DNA from: Methylotenera sp.
GTDB lineage: Bacteria > Pseudomonadota > Gammaproteobacteria > Burkholderiales > Methylophilaceae
Length of the DNA: 64,000 nucleotides
NCBI RefSeq assembly: GCF_030684185.1
Contig: NZ_JAUXOY010000014.1
Location: 466,001 to 530,000 of the forward strand
Reading direction: 5' to 3'
Below, piece after piece: positions 1 through 9,170 of the stretch (positions are counted from its first letter, which is position 1; each line of letters starts with the position of its first letter). Both the position numbers and the translations under genes were made by a program. The notes beneath the pieces were generated by a model that worked only from the letters and a program-made list of their open reading frames with translations, was not told the origin of the DNA and did not search any database.

Positions 1-1104
1 GGCTTGCATGTACCAGGGGCTGCATTTGTGCATCCTCACGACGGCCTGCGTGAATTGCTCACCCGTGAAGCAGTAAAAATGGTGCTGGAAAATACTAAGA
101 AAAAGCAATTTACACCGATTGGTAGGTTGGTAGATGAGCATGTGATTGTGAATGCAATGGTCGCATTGCTCGCCACAGGTGGATCAACAAATCATCTCAT
201 TCACTGGGTGGCAGTGGCACGTGCTGCAGGTATCATGATTGACTGGACAGACTTTTATCACCTTGCTAAAACTACGCCGCTATTGGCGAGTGTATACCCC
301 AATGGCAAAGCTGATGTGAACGAGTTCCAGGCGGCGGGTGGTCCTGCGTTTGTGATCCGCGAGTTGATTGATGCAGGTTATATGTTCCCAGATGTGTTCA
401 CTGTTGCTTATGGTGGTTTGCGTGATTATGGTAAATTGCCAGCCAAAGAAAATGATAAATTGGTTTGGAATGACTTGCCTAAAGAAAGTAGCGATGAAAC
501 TATCGTGCGTACAGCTGCCTTCCCGTTCAATGAGTCTGGTGGTTTACGCCTGCTTAAAGGTAACTTGGGTCGTAGCGTGATTAAAATTTCTGCTGTGCCA
601 GAAGACCGACATATTATTGAAGCACCTGCGATTGTGTTTGATGCACAAGAAGAGTTGCTGGCTGCATTTGATCGCGGTGAGTTAGAGAAAGACTTTATTG
701 CTGTGGTACGATTCCAAGGCCCTAAAGCCAATGGTATGCCTGAATTACATAAACTGACTCCGCCATTAGCTGTGTTGCAAAACAAAGGCTACAGAGTGGC
801 GATTGTTACAGATGGTCGTATGAGTGGTGCATCAGGAAAAATTCCAGCCGCAATCCACTTAACGCCAGAAGCCTCTGCCGGCGGACCATTAGCTAAAGTG
901 CGTACGGGCGATATTATTCGTTTAAACGCCACAGTTGGTATGGTCAATGTGTTGGTTGATGAAGATGAATGGGCCGAGCGTGAGGTTGAAGAATTGCCAG
1001 ACAGCAAGCGTCATCAGAATGCACATGGCTTTGGCAGAGAGTTGTTTGGAGGTATGCGCAAGAATGTGTTGTCAGCCGAAGAAGGCGCAATCACTTGGTT
1101 GTAA
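1..1104 (+). CDS. edd: 6-phosphogluconate dehydratase, C-terminal part (5' end outside window)
   Basis: Partial gene. The reading frame is open from the first base, and about 367 codons of a roughly 600-residue IlvD/Edd-family dehydratase are present. The enzyme dehydrates 6-phosphogluconate to 2-keto-3-deoxy-6-phosphogluconate (KDPG) using a [4Fe-4S] cluster in the cytosol. Visible family features are TGGSTNHLIHWVAVARAAGI, the segment LASVYPNGKADVNEFQAAGG and, near the C-terminus, DGRMSGASGKIPAAIHLTPE. It is followed by eda, the next enzyme of the Entner-Doudoroff pathway, which separates Edd from the related IlvD. The TAA stop is also the first three bases of an inverted-repeat element (1102-1219). 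Confidence 0.93.
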   Translation, partial: GLHVPGAAFVHPHDGLRELLTREAVKMVLENTKKKQFTPIGRLVDEHVIVNAMVALLATGGSTNHLIHWVAVARAAGIMIDWTDFYHLAKTTPLLASVYPNGKADVNEFQAAGGPAFVIRELIDAGYMFPDVFTVAYGGLRDYGKLPAKENDKLVWNDLPKESSDETIVRTAAFPFNESGGLRLLKGNLGRSVIKISAVPEDRHIIEAPAIVFDAQEELLAAFDRGELEKDFIAVVRFQGPKANGMPELHKLTPPLAVLQNKGYRVAIVTDGRMSGASGKIPAAIHLTPEASAGGPLAKVRTGDIIRLNATVGMVNVLVDEDEWAEREVEELPDSKRHQNAHGFGRELFGGMRKNVLSAEEGAITWL

Positions 1105-1219
1105 ACTTTGCAAATCAACCGATAACGTTGTTACACCTTGATTTTAATGATTGGGCTTGCCGTACTACTCGTACTGTCTGCACTCATGTGCCTAGTTATC
1201 GGCTGATTTGCAAAGTTTA
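1102..1219. repeat. Inverted-repeat stem element A, starts at the edd stop codon
   Basis: The 25-bp arms at 1102-1126 and 1195-1219 are reverse complements with one mismatch. The left arm begins with the TAA stop of edd. The loop holds a core (1156-1179) with two CGTACT direct repeats, beginning CTTGCCGTACTACTCGTAC. The same core, with one difference, lies in element B after nadK, whose arms have a different sequence. It could act as a long terminator-like hairpin or be a MITE-type element. No transposase is nearby. Confidence 0.75.
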
Positions 1220-1275
1220 GGTGACCATCTATCATAAAATAAAACTAACCAAAATATCAAACTAACATTCCCGCC

Positions 1276-1297
1276 GTTCCCTGAGCTTGTCGAAGGG
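1276..1297 (+). repeat. REP-like dispersed repeat (core GAGCTTGTCGAA)
   Basis: Single copy of GTTCCCTGAGCTTGTCGAAGGG between edd (element A) and eda, split here as GTTCCCTGAG + CTTGTCGAAGGG. The same motif recurs at about 43.37, 54.38, 56.95, 58.04 and 63.36 kb in both orientations. Confidence 0.8.
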
Positions 1298-1345
1298 TGG
1301 TGAGAATCCAGTAAAAAAATAAATTAACATCATAGGTAGAAAACC

Positions 1346-1972
1346 ATGAGCACATTAGATTTAGCAAAACAAGGCCCGGTAATTCCAGTCATCGTTATTA
1401 ACAACGTAGAAGATGCCGTACCTATGGCAGAAGCCTTACTTGCCGGAGGTATACGCGTTTTAGAAGTGACATTACGTTCATCATGTGCGCTGCAAGCAAT
1501 GGAGCAAATCGCCAAGCATGTGCCAGATGCAATTATGGGTTCAGGCACCGTACGTAATTTAAAAGATGCACAGGCCTCGCTAGATGCTGGTTGTAAATTT
1601 GCCGTAAGTCCAGGTTACACCAGCGAGCTAGGTCAGTATTCACGCAAAATAGGCTTGCCATTATTGCCAGGTGTTTCCACTGGCTCTGAAATTATGATGG
1701 CGAATGCTGATGATTATTACTTCTTGAAATTATTTCCGGCAGTCGCAGTAGGAGGCATTAACTTGCTCAAAGGCTTTGCTGGTCCATTTGGCGATGTTAA
1801 ATTCTGCCCTACAGGCGGCGTAACAGTTGATTCTGCGCCACAATTCTTAGCATTACCAAACGTTGTGGTTTGTGGTGGCACTTGGTTGACCCCAGCAGAT
1901 GCAGTAGCACGTAAAGATTGGGCGCACATTACAAAATTAGCTAAAGAGGCAAGTGCCATCAAAGCAGCATAA
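1346..1972 (+). CDS. eda: KDPG / KHG aldolase
   Basis: A 208-residue class I aldolase that cleaves 2-keto-3-deoxy-6-phosphogluconate into pyruvate and glyceraldehyde 3-phosphate. The Schiff-base lysine is visible in YYFLKLFPA (about Lys128), and the catalytic glutamate in RVLEVTLR (about Glu40). The phosphate-binding glycines lie in CPTGGV and VVCGGTWL. Length matches the family. The ATG at 1346 is chosen because it gives the normal N-terminus; the Shine-Dalgarno (around AGGTAG) is modest. It follows edd by about 240 bp that carry two repeats, so the two genes may not share a single transcript. A strong intrinsic terminator follows. Confidence 0.96.
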   Translation: MSTLDLAKQGPVIPVIVINNVEDAVPMAEALLAGGIRVLEVTLRSSCALQAMEQIAKHVPDAIMGSGTVRNLKDAQASLDAGCKFAVSPGYTSELGQYSRKIGLPLLPGVSTGSEIMMANADDYYFLKLFPAVAVGGINLLKGFAGPFGDVKFCPTGGVTVDSAPQFLALPNVVVCGGTWLTPADAVARKDWAHITKLAKEASAIKAA

Positions 1973-1995
1973 GTTGTTTAAGTTAGATTAAACAG

Positions 1996-2025
1996 GGCTG
2001 GGCAATTGCCCAGCCTTTTTTGTTT
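1996..2025 (+). terminator. Rho-independent terminator of eda
   Basis: The perfect palindrome GGCTGGGCAATTGCCCAGCC (1996-2015) is followed directly by a run of six T and TGTTT. It sits 23 bp after the eda stop. Confidence 0.92.
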
Positions 2026-2060
2026 ATAAGACTTTGTCATTCTGACTTTAGGAATACTTT

Positions 2061-2738
2061 TTGAAACTTGATATTACAAAATATAAAACCATCGTGTTTG
2101 ATTGCGATGGCGTCGTACTTGACTCCAATGTAGTCAAGACAGAAGCGTATTTCCGTACTGCAAAAAACTTAGGCGCAACAGACTTACAAGCGCAGGCTTT
2201 GGTGGATTATCACGTCAAACTTGGCGGAATTTCCCGCTATCACAAGTTTGATTATTACTTACGCGAGATTCTGTTTCAGCCCTTCACTGAAAAGGCTATT
2301 CAAGCTTTATTAGATGATTTTAGCAAAGAGTTAGAAGCTGGCTTAATGCAATGCGACTTGGCAAAAGGCTTGTTTGATTTACGCACAGTTACGCCAAATG
2401 CCAATTGGATGATACTTTCAGGCGGCGATCAGCAAGAAATTCAAACGCTGTTTGCCAAGCGTAAAATTGACCACATGTTTGATGGCGGTTTATTTGGTAG
2501 CCCAGATAATAAAGATGAAGTTTTAGCGCGTGAAATTGCTAATGCTAACATTCAGTTTCCAGCCTTGTTTTTAGGCGATAGCAAATATGATTTTGAAGCG
2601 GCAGACCGTGCGGGATTGGATTTTATTTTCTTAAGTGATTGGACGGAAGTGCCAGATTGGCAGGAATTTTGTGCGGTCAACAAATTAACTATACTTCGTA
2701 ATATTGCTCAGTTAGTAAGTTTTAATGGCAAAGTTTAA
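2061..2738 (+). CDS. HAD-superfamily phosphatase, substrate unknown
   Basis: A 225-residue protein with the haloacid-dehalogenase motifs in order: motif I FDCDGVVLDSN with the nucleophile Asp near residue 15, motif II ILSGGDQQ, and motif IV LFLGDSKYDFEAADRAG. A helical cap lies between motifs I and II, as in phosphoglycolate-phosphatase-like (subclass I) enzymes. The start is a TTG at 2061 with AGGA about 9 bases upstream; no in-frame ATG lies earlier. It sits between the eda terminator and an LpxO-like gene and faces the heptose cluster. A sugar-phosphate substrate linked to envelope sugars is possible but cannot be read from sequence. Confidence 0.85.
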   Translation: MKLDITKYKTIVFDCDGVVLDSNVVKTEAYFRTAKNLGATDLQAQALVDYHVKLGGISRYHKFDYYLREILFQPFTEKAIQALLDDFSKELEAGLMQCDLAKGLFDLRTVTPNANWMILSGGDQQEIQTLFAKRKIDHMFDGGLFGSPDNKDEVLAREIANANIQFPALFLGDSKYDFEAADRAGLDFIFLSDWTEVPDWQEFCAVNKLTILRNIAQLVSFNGKV

Positions 2739-2829
2739 TAGAAACATATCGTTTCAGTAGATTCGGCTATCTAACAGATGATGGTTGTATAATAATCACA
2801 GTCCAATCATAAGGTTAAGTTTATTAAGC

Positions 2830-3729
2830 ATGAAATACTTTATAGTCGCATTGTTCTTAACGGCAGTAGGCTTTATTCACTTTCGTGGAAAAGTCCGCCA
2901 CCCGATTCTTAAACAATTATTTGACCATTCTGCCGTTGTTGCGCCATTTAATTTGTTTATGTACATGTTTTCTAAAGTGCCTACCACACCATATCTACCA
3001 ACAAGCACTTTTCCAGAAATGCAGGTTGTAACGGACTCCTGGGAGATTATTCGTGAAGAAGCGCTCAATATGCGTGAGCAAGAACGCATTGCAGCTTCAA
3101 AAAACAATAATGATGCGGGCTTTAATTCATTCTTTAAAACAGGCTGGAAGCGCTTTTATTTAAAGTGGTACGACGCACAACACCCCTCCGCCGCAATCTT
3201 CTGCCCTAAGACCGTTGAGATTTTAAATAGAATTCCAAGTATAAAAGCGGCGATGTTTGCAGAGTTACCGCCTGGAGCAAAATTGAATCCACACCGTGAC
3301 CCATACGGCGGTTCACTACGCTACCATTTAGGTCTAACCACACCGAATAACGACGAATGTTTTATTAATGTGGACGGCGTTCCTTATAGCTGGCGTGATG
3401 GCCAGGCGGTGATGTTTGATGAAACCTATATTCACGAAGCCTATAACCGCACAGACCAAGACCGAATTATTCTGTTTTGCGATGTTGAACGCCCAATGCG
3501 CTATCGCTGGGCACAAACCGTAAATCGTTGGCTAGCGAAAAATATTGTTACTGCTGCGAGTTCGCCAAATGATGATGGCGATCAAACTGGATTTATCAAT
3601 CGCATATTTCATTATGCATGGGTAATTGGACAGTATCGTCGCCGTTTCAAAAACTGGAATAAAACGGTATATAAAATCACTAAATTTTCTTTAATTGCTT
3701 TGGCGATTTATTTAATTTGGAAAATTTAG
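2830..3729 (+). CDS. LpxO / aspartyl beta-hydroxylase family Fe(II)/2-oxoglutarate dioxygenase
   Basis: A 299-residue protein with an N-terminal hydrophobic anchor (about residues 2-20), a dioxygenase core and a hydrophobic C-terminal segment. The metal triad of the family is visible as His155-x-Asp157 in NPHRDPYGG and His202 in IHEAYN, with an arginine in DRIILFCDVERP. Family members hydroxylate the secondary acyl chain of lipid A (LpxO) or Asp/Asn side chains. The two hydrophobic ends and the neighbouring LPS core genes favour LpxO. The ATG at 2830 is preferred over a TTG at 2785 because it begins directly before the membrane segment. No strong Shine-Dalgarno is seen. Confidence 0.83.
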   Translation: MKYFIVALFLTAVGFIHFRGKVRHPILKQLFDHSAVVAPFNLFMYMFSKVPTTPYLPTSTFPEMQVVTDSWEIIREEALNMREQERIAASKNNNDAGFNSFFKTGWKRFYLKWYDAQHPSAAIFCPKTVEILNRIPSIKAAMFAELPPGAKLNPHRDPYGGSLRYHLGLTTPNNDECFINVDGVPYSWRDGQAVMFDETYIHEAYNRTDQDRIILFCDVERPMRYRWAQTVNRWLAKNIVTAASSPNDDGDQTGFINRIFHYAWVIGQYRRRFKNWNKTVYKITKFSLIALAIYLIWKI

Positions 3730-3760
3730 TTCTTTAAGTTTGCGGTTTTTAGAATGTAAT

Positions 3761-4783
3761 CTATTTGATGTGATGGATTACTTGTTGCGGTGATATGTTT
3801 TTCAGGCAATTCAAATGGCCAAGCGGGCACTCACGTTTAAAGCATGGGCTGCAATCAAGCGCTAAATATTCCACTGCTGCGTTATCGTTCATCGGTGGTG
3901 TATGGTGTGGATTAGACGAACCATAAATCGCCACTAGATTCTTATCCAGTGCCGCTGCAACATGCATTAGTCCTGAGTCATTACTGATTACAGTATCGCA
4001 AAGCGACATTAGATCTATTGCTTCACTTAAGCTGGTTTTCCCACCCAAATCTAAACATTGATTATTCGTGAGCCTGTTGATGCCTGTCGTTACTGGAATG
4101 TCTTTTTCAGAACCAAATAACCATACTTGCCAGCCTTTTCTTAATGGTTCACGTGCTACTTCTGCATAATATTCCGCAGGCCAGCGTTTAGCTTCCCCAT
4201 ATTCTGCACCTGGGCAAAGCCCAAGTATTTTATTAACGGGTGCCATCACACCAAGTTTTTGTAAGGCTGCTAGCGCATTCTCTTTGTTTGCAATGAGCGT
4301 AGGTTTGGCGATATTCATCGGCAATTTAGCATTTGGCTTAAGTCCCAATGTCACAAACCTATCTACCGTACGCGGCAGTTTTATTTTATCTAGTTCACGA
4401 ACATCGTTGATTAGTCCATAACGCATTTCACCTAAAAAGCTGGTGCGTTGTGGAATATTCGCGGCGAAAGGCAAAATCGCGGATTTGAATGAGTTGGTCA
4501 GAATGATGGCTTGGGTATAGGCTTCATTACGCAGACTTTTACCAAATTTTATGCGCTCAAATAGTGCAAACTGTCCGTGCTTGAAGGGCAGGGCGATGCC
4601 CTTATTCACTTCTGGCATGCGTTCAATCAGTGGTAATGTCCAGGCGGGTGCTGCAACATCAATTATGTTGTCAGGATTCATAGATTTGAGCGTTTTGAAC
4701 AGGCTTTGCGCGAGCACCATATCGCCCACCCATGATGGACCTAACACCAATATTTTGGAATGATTAGATTTCTCGCTGGACAT
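3761..4783 (-). CDS. waaF: ADP-heptose:LPS heptosyltransferase II
   Basis: A 340-residue GT9-family enzyme that transfers the second L-glycero-D-manno-heptose to the inner core of LPS on the cytoplasmic face of the inner membrane. Typical features are the N-terminal ILVLGPSWVGDMVLAQSLF, the central LGLCPGAEYGEAKRWPAEYY and the C-terminal donor site VISNDSGLMHVAAAL...VAIYGSSNPHHTPP. It lies 6 bp downstream of hldE in a run of - strand genes that make and use ADP-heptose (hldD, gmhA, hldE, waaF), so it is very likely the last gene of that operon. Confidence 0.94.
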   Translation of the reverse strand: MSSEKSNHSKILVLGPSWVGDMVLAQSLFKTLKSMNPDNIIDVAAPAWTLPLIERMPEVNKGIALPFKHGQFALFERIKFGKSLRNEAYTQAIILTNSFKSAILPFAANIPQRTSFLGEMRYGLINDVRELDKIKLPRTVDRFVTLGLKPNAKLPMNIAKPTLIANKENALAALQKLGVMAPVNKILGLCPGAEYGEAKRWPAEYYAEVAREPLRKGWQVWLFGSEKDIPVTTGINRLTNNQCLDLGGKTSLSEAIDLMSLCDTVISNDSGLMHVAAALDKNLVAIYGSSNPHHTPPMNDNAAVEYLALDCSPCFKRECPLGHLNCLKNISPQQVIHHIK

Positions 4784-4789
4784 GATAGG

Positions 4790-6253
4790 CTAAGTGCCTA
4801 ATTTTTTGATGATATTGCTGGTACTGCGACCTTGCACCAAGGGAATTAACTTGACGCTACCGCCCCAAGATTTGACTTCTTTACCGCCGACTACTTGTTC
4901 TTCAGTGTAGTCATCACCTTTTACAATTACATCTGGCTGAATGGCATTAATCAGTTGCAACGGAGTGTCTTCATCAAACAATATGACTGCATCTACCGAG
5001 GCCAGTGCAGCCAGTACTCTTGCACGATCCCCCTCATGCACTACTGGGCGCGTCGGGCCTTTAATGGCGCTTACAGAGCGATCGGTATTAAGACCCAAAA
5101 TGAGTTTATCACCAGTTTTTTTTGCTGCTTCTAAATAGGTCACATGGCCAGCATGTAGTAAATCAAAACAGCCATTGGTAAAGACTATTTTTTGTTGATT
5201 CGCCTTCCAGCGGCTTACAAGCTCTGCTAACTGAGAGCGGTCACAAATTTTATCTGCTTGCGACTGGCCATCTTCACTGACTAACGCTTTTAATAGTTCG
5301 GCTTGTGTTACTGGTACAGTGCCGACTTTACCTACTACAATGCCAGCAGCAATATTGGCTAGTTGTAAGGCGTCATGAGGGTTTAATCCATGCACTAAAC
5401 CTGCCGCAAGTGTGGCAATGACGGTGTCGCCCGCACCAGAAACATCGAATACTTTTTTTGCTGTAGCGGGAATATGTTGTATCTGTATATCATCAATTAG
5501 TGAAATACCTTCTTCGCCACGGGTGACCGCAAGGAAATCCAAGTCTAATGTGTTTTTAAGCTGTTCCGCAGCGTGCAGTAGGGCTTCAGTGTTATTGATA
5601 TCAACGCCGCAAGCTTCGGCAGTTTCTTTTTTGTTCGGGGTAAGAGTACTCGCACCTTTATATTTGCTGTAATCTCGACCTTTTGGGTCTGCAATCACTG
5701 GGATGCCAAGTTTTTTGCAATTTTCAATAATGGTTTTGCAAGTGTTATCACTTAATACGCCTTTGTCATAATCAGACAAAATGACCATTGCTGGCTTCTT
5801 GTTAAGCGCTTTTGCAACATTGCTCAGTAAAAGAGCATTTTCTTCAACAGTGAATGCAGCACTGCTTTCGTCGTCAATTCGTACGATCTGCTGGTTGCCG
5901 CTCATGACTCTGGTTTTTGAGACGGTTGGTCTCAATGTTGAGGTCATGACATTTTCGATACCGATGTCAGCATCAGCAATGATTTTCTTAAGTATTTTTC
6001 CAGTAGCATCTTCACCTATGCAGCCAATAATTTCTGTATGCAATCCTAATCCGGATAAGTTGGCAGCTACGTTTGCAGCACCACCAGCGCGATCTTCTGA
6101 CTGCTTGAGTAGCACCACCGGAACAGGCGCTTCGGGCGAAATGCGATTCACATTGCCCATCAGGTAGCGGTCAAGCATCACATCGCCAATGACTAATATT
6201 GATTTTTTAGTGTCTGTAAAATGGCGAACAGTCTCGATTAAATGCGAATTCAT
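4790..6253 (-). CDS. hldE: Bifunctional heptose 7-phosphate kinase / heptose 1-phosphate adenylyltransferase
   Basis: A 487-residue two-domain protein. Residues 1 to about 325 are a PfkB/ribokinase-type kinase (MLDRYLMGNVNRISPEAPVP at the N-terminus, DVSGAGDTVIATLAAG as the catalytic anion-hole motif). Residues from about 350 are a nucleotidyltransferase with FTNGCFDLLHAGH. Together they make D-glycero-beta-D-manno-heptose 1,7-bisphosphate and later ADP-D-glycero-beta-D-manno-heptose. Full length and both active sites are present. It lies between gmhA (27 bp gap) and waaF (6 bp gap) in the same direction. Confidence 0.96.
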   Translation of the reverse strand: MNSHLIETVRHFTDTKKSILVIGDVMLDRYLMGNVNRISPEAPVPVVLLKQSEDRAGGAANVAANLSGLGLHTEIIGCIGEDATGKILKKIIADADIGIENVMTSTLRPTVSKTRVMSGNQQIVRIDDESSAAFTVEENALLLSNVAKALNKKPAMVILSDYDKGVLSDNTCKTIIENCKKLGIPVIADPKGRDYSKYKGASTLTPNKKETAEACGVDINNTEALLHAAEQLKNTLDLDFLAVTRGEEGISLIDDIQIQHIPATAKKVFDVSGAGDTVIATLAAGLVHGLNPHDALQLANIAAGIVVGKVGTVPVTQAELLKALVSEDGQSQADKICDRSQLAELVSRWKANQQKIVFTNGCFDLLHAGHVTYLEAAKKTGDKLILGLNTDRSVSAIKGPTRPVVHEGDRARVLAALASVDAVILFDEDTPLQLINAIQPDVIVKGDDYTEEQVVGGKEVKSWGGSVKLIPLVQGRSTSNIIKKLGT

Positions 6254-6280
6254 ATTTGGACTTTACCTTAAACCCTTGAC

Positions 6281-6847
6281 TTAATCTGCTTCCAGCAAGC
6301 CACAAAGGCTATGGCCAATAAAGATGTGCGCTTCTTGAATGCGCGGTGTATCGTTACTCGGCATCACTAAGTTGAATTTGCATAATTCCATTAACTTTCC
6401 GCCTGTGCCGCCAGTTAAGCCTACGGTGGTCGCACCAATTGAATTTGCTTCTATGATTGCATTTACCACATTCTTGCTGTTGCCAGAGGTAGTAATACCA
6501 ATTACTAAGTCTTCAGGTCTGCAGAGTGCTTCGATTTGACGTGCGAAAATATAGTCGTAACCATAATCGTTGCCAACTGAGGTGAGGATAGAGGTGTCAG
6601 TCGTTAGCGCGATTGCAGGCAAGCCGCGACGTTCTTTTTTATAACGACCGACGATTTCGGCAGCAATATGTTGACTATCTGCGGCGCTACCGCCATTACC
6701 CATGATTAAGATTTTTCCGCCACGTTTAATTGTGGCACGCAATTCCTCTGCAACAACTTTTACTTGAGGAAATATGCTTTGGAGTTGAGCAAACATGTCA
6801 GTGTGTGCTTGTAACTCGCTTAGCAAAAATTCAGTTTGGTGGGTCAT
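6281..6847 (-). CDS. gmhA: Sedoheptulose 7-phosphate isomerase (phosphoheptose isomerase)
   Basis: A 188-residue SIS-domain enzyme that converts sedoheptulose 7-phosphate to D-glycero-D-manno-heptose 7-phosphate, the first step of ADP-heptose synthesis. Features are ILIMGNGGSAADSQHIAAEI, GITTSGNSKNV and the C-terminal TPRIQEAHIFIGHSLCGLLE. I chose the ATG at 6847 (MTHQTEFLL), preceded by GAGAGAGCGAG. An upstream TTG would add 16 residues and overlap hldD. The overlap-free spacing still fits an operon with hldD upstream and hldE downstream. Confidence 0.94.
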   Translation of the reverse strand: MTHQTEFLLSELQAHTDMFAQLQSIFPQVKVVAEELRATIKRGGKILIMGNGGSAADSQHIAAEIVGRYKKERRGLPAIALTTDTSILTSVGNDYGYDYIFARQIEALCRPEDLVIGITTSGNSKNVVNAIIEANSIGATTVGLTGGTGGKLMELCKFNLVMPSNDTPRIQEAHIFIGHSLCGLLEAD

Positions 6848-6888
6848 ACTCGCTCTCTCACAAAGGTTGCTTGCTAGCAATCGATAGC

Positions 6889-7878
6889 CTAACAATAAGC
6901 ATCATCATGCATTAAATAATTTTGTACATAGTCTTGTACGCCTTCTTCTAAACTTAAAAAAGCTTGAGTGTAGCCTGCAGCACGTAGTTTTGTTGCGGTG
7001 GCTTCGGTAAAGTATTGGTACTTACCTTGTAAATCTTCTGGCATATCAATAAAGGTAAGGTTGGGTGCTTTACCTATGCTGGCCATAACACTAGAGGCTA
7101 AATCTTTAAAAGCACGCGCTTTCCCAGTACCTATATTATAAATCCCATTAGTACATGGTTCACCATGCAAAGCGGCTTCGAGAAAGTGTACTACTGCCGC
7201 AGCGGCATCTTTTACATAAACAAAGTCGCGCAACTGCATGCCGTCGGAGTAACCTTCTTTATGGCTTTTGAACAGTTTGACTGTGCCAGTATCTTTGAAC
7301 TGGTTAAAACTATGAAACGCTACACTCGCCATGCGCTCTTTGTGATATTCGTTTGGGCCATAGACATTAAAAAACTTGAAGCCAGCCCAAGCCGCTGGTA
7401 TAGCATTGTTTTCTGATACCTGTCGTAACGCCCATTGATCGAAAAAGTGTTTTGAGTAGCCGTAACCATTGAGTGGGCGAAGACTCTCAATTGAAACATC
7501 ATCATAACCATGCTCACCATCACCATAAGTCGCTGCTGAACTGGCATAAAAGAAAGCAGCTTTGTTGTCAGCGCACCAAGCCCAGAGATTCTGCGAATAA
7601 TGAATGTTGGATTCAACTAGTTTATTAAAATCGCGTTCGGTAGTCGCACTGATTGCACCCATATGAATAATGGCTTCAATGTCAGTACGTCCTTCAAGCC
7701 AAGGCAATAACTGGTCTTTATCCAGATATTGCACGTATTGACGCTTCACTAAGTTTTGCCATTGACTCTCATGCGTCATACGGTCTACAACGACCATGTC
7801 ATCACGTTGTAGTTTAGTATTTAGATGCCATGCGATGATAGAACCTATCATCCCAGCACCGCCGGTAATCACAATCAT
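6889..7878 (-). CDS. hldD: ADP-L-glycero-D-manno-heptose 6-epimerase
   Basis: A 329-residue short-chain dehydrogenase/extended epimerase. The Rossmann motif ITGGAGMIGSIIAWHLN is at the N-terminus, and the catalytic Ser/Thr and Tyr-x3-Lys are in YASSAATYGDG and GYGYSKHFFD. It inverts C6 of ADP-D-glycero-D-manno-heptose to give the donor used by WaaF. It is first in the - strand run hldD-gmhA-hldE-waaF. The roughly 160 bp between it and hemH are AT-rich and probably hold the promoter, but I see no clear -10/-35 pair. Confidence 0.95.
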   Translation of the reverse strand: MIVITGGAGMIGSIIAWHLNTKLQRDDMVVVDRMTHESQWQNLVKRQYVQYLDKDQLLPWLEGRTDIEAIIHMGAISATTERDFNKLVESNIHYSQNLWAWCADNKAAFFYASSAATYGDGEHGYDDVSIESLRPLNGYGYSKHFFDQWALRQVSENNAIPAAWAGFKFFNVYGPNEYHKERMASVAFHSFNQFKDTGTVKLFKSHKEGYSDGMQLRDFVYVKDAAAAVVHFLEAALHGEPCTNGIYNIGTGKARAFKDLASSVMASIGKAPNLTFIDMPEDLQGKYQYFTEATATKLRAAGYTQAFLSLEEGVQDYVQNYLMHDDAYC

Positions 7879-8042
7879 ATTGATACGCCTGTATTTGTAG
7901 CTTAAATATTTATATTTACTTACTCTTGAGCCATTTAATAACGCTGTTAAAAATTCTCACCAAAAAATTAAAGATAATGTTTTTCATAATTAAAGTCGAC
8001 ATTAGGTAATCAGTAGAAGTATAGCAAACAACAGCTTAAGTT

Positions 8043-9146
8043 TTACGAAACTATCGCCTTCGCTCTAAGGTGCGTCATTTCAGCGTTCTTTTTAGCTTGT
8101 TCTGAATTCCACTCTGGCGAAACCCAGCCCTGCAGGTTTTCTAGGGCAATTGCCGTCATAGCGTGTATCCAAGCTTCATTTTCATTGAGTGCGGCTATGT
8201 AGTGATATTCACCGCCACCGGCATGGGTGAAGATTTCTTTACCTTCCATCGCAATTTCTTCTAGCGTTTCCAAGCAATCGCTACTAAAGCCAGGGCAAAT
8301 GACATCAATTCGTTTGGTTTTGGCTTTGCCTAATTCTTCCAGCGTACTTGCCAGGTAGGGTTTCAGCCATTCCTGTTTGCCAAAACGGGATTGAAATGCA
8401 ACGGTATATTCATCTTTTGTTAAGCTTAAAGATTCTGCTAATAATCGTGCTGTTTTATGACATTCGCAATGATATGGATCACCTTTTAATAGATGAAATT
8501 TCGGTAAACCATGAAAGCTCATCACTAATTTATTTGGCTTGCCACCGTTAATGTGCCAATGTTCGTTAACACTTTCTGCTAATGCAGCAATGTAAGCAGG
8601 GTGGTCGTGATAATGCCGTATGGTGCGTATGGCTGGCACGTTACGCGTTTTAAGCAACACGCGCCAAACTGCATCAAGCGCGCTTGCGGTGCTGCTCGCG
8701 GCATATTGCGGATACAGCGGAAATACCAGGATGCGGTCACAGTGTTGCGCTCTTAGTTTATCAATGGCTGATTGCATGCTGGGGTTGCCATAACTCATAC
8801 CCAACTCAACGGCAAATGGTGATTTGATTTTTTGGCCCAAAAAACCTCGTAATAGCAGTGTTTGCTTTTTTGCATGGACTAGTAAGGGTGAGCCTTCTTT
8901 AAGCCATACTTGGGCGTATTTTTCAGCAGATTTTTTGGGTCGAACTACTAAAATAATACAATTTAAAATAAACCACCAAATTGCACGAGGAATTTCCACC
9001 ACGCGCGTATCGCTTAAAAACTGTCTTAGATAAGGTCGTAATGCGGAAGCGGTCGGCGCATCTGGCGTACCTAAATTGGCTAGTAAAATACCTACTTTAA
9101 GTTGGTCGCCGTGTTCATATTTTGGTTCAGGATTGTAATAAGCCAT
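8043..9146 (-). CDS. hemH: Ferrochelatase
   Basis: A 367-residue enzyme that inserts Fe2+ into protoporphyrin IX in the last step of protoheme synthesis. Recognisable segments are GILLANLGTPDAPTASALRP at the N-terminus, VELGMSYGNPSMQSAI, the catalytic-histidine motif VMSFHGLPKFHL, and the C-terminal CPGFSSDCLETLEEIAMEG with a conserved glutamate. It lies 24 bp downstream of hrcA on the same strand, a common betaproteobacterial neighbourhood. Length is normal. Confidence 0.96.
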   Translation of the reverse strand: MAYYNPEPKYEHGDQLKVGILLANLGTPDAPTASALRPYLRQFLSDTRVVEIPRAIWWFILNCIILVVRPKKSAEKYAQVWLKEGSPLLVHAKKQTLLLRGFLGQKIKSPFAVELGMSYGNPSMQSAIDKLRAQHCDRILVFPLYPQYAASSTASALDAVWRVLLKTRNVPAIRTIRHYHDHPAYIAALAESVNEHWHINGGKPNKLVMSFHGLPKFHLLKGDPYHCECHKTARLLAESLSLTKDEYTVAFQSRFGKQEWLKPYLASTLEELGKAKTKRIDVICPGFSSDCLETLEEIAMEGKEIFTHAGGGEYHYIAALNENEAWIHAMTAIALENLQGWVSPEWNSEQAKKNAEMTHLRAKAIVS

Positions 9147-9170
9147 TAATTTTTTCTTAGTTTATAAAAG

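Noticed and set aside
4-1104. A TTG at base 4 as the start of edd
   Set aside because: The frame is open from base 1 and the protein lacks the N-terminal third of the family, so the gene is truncated by the window edge.
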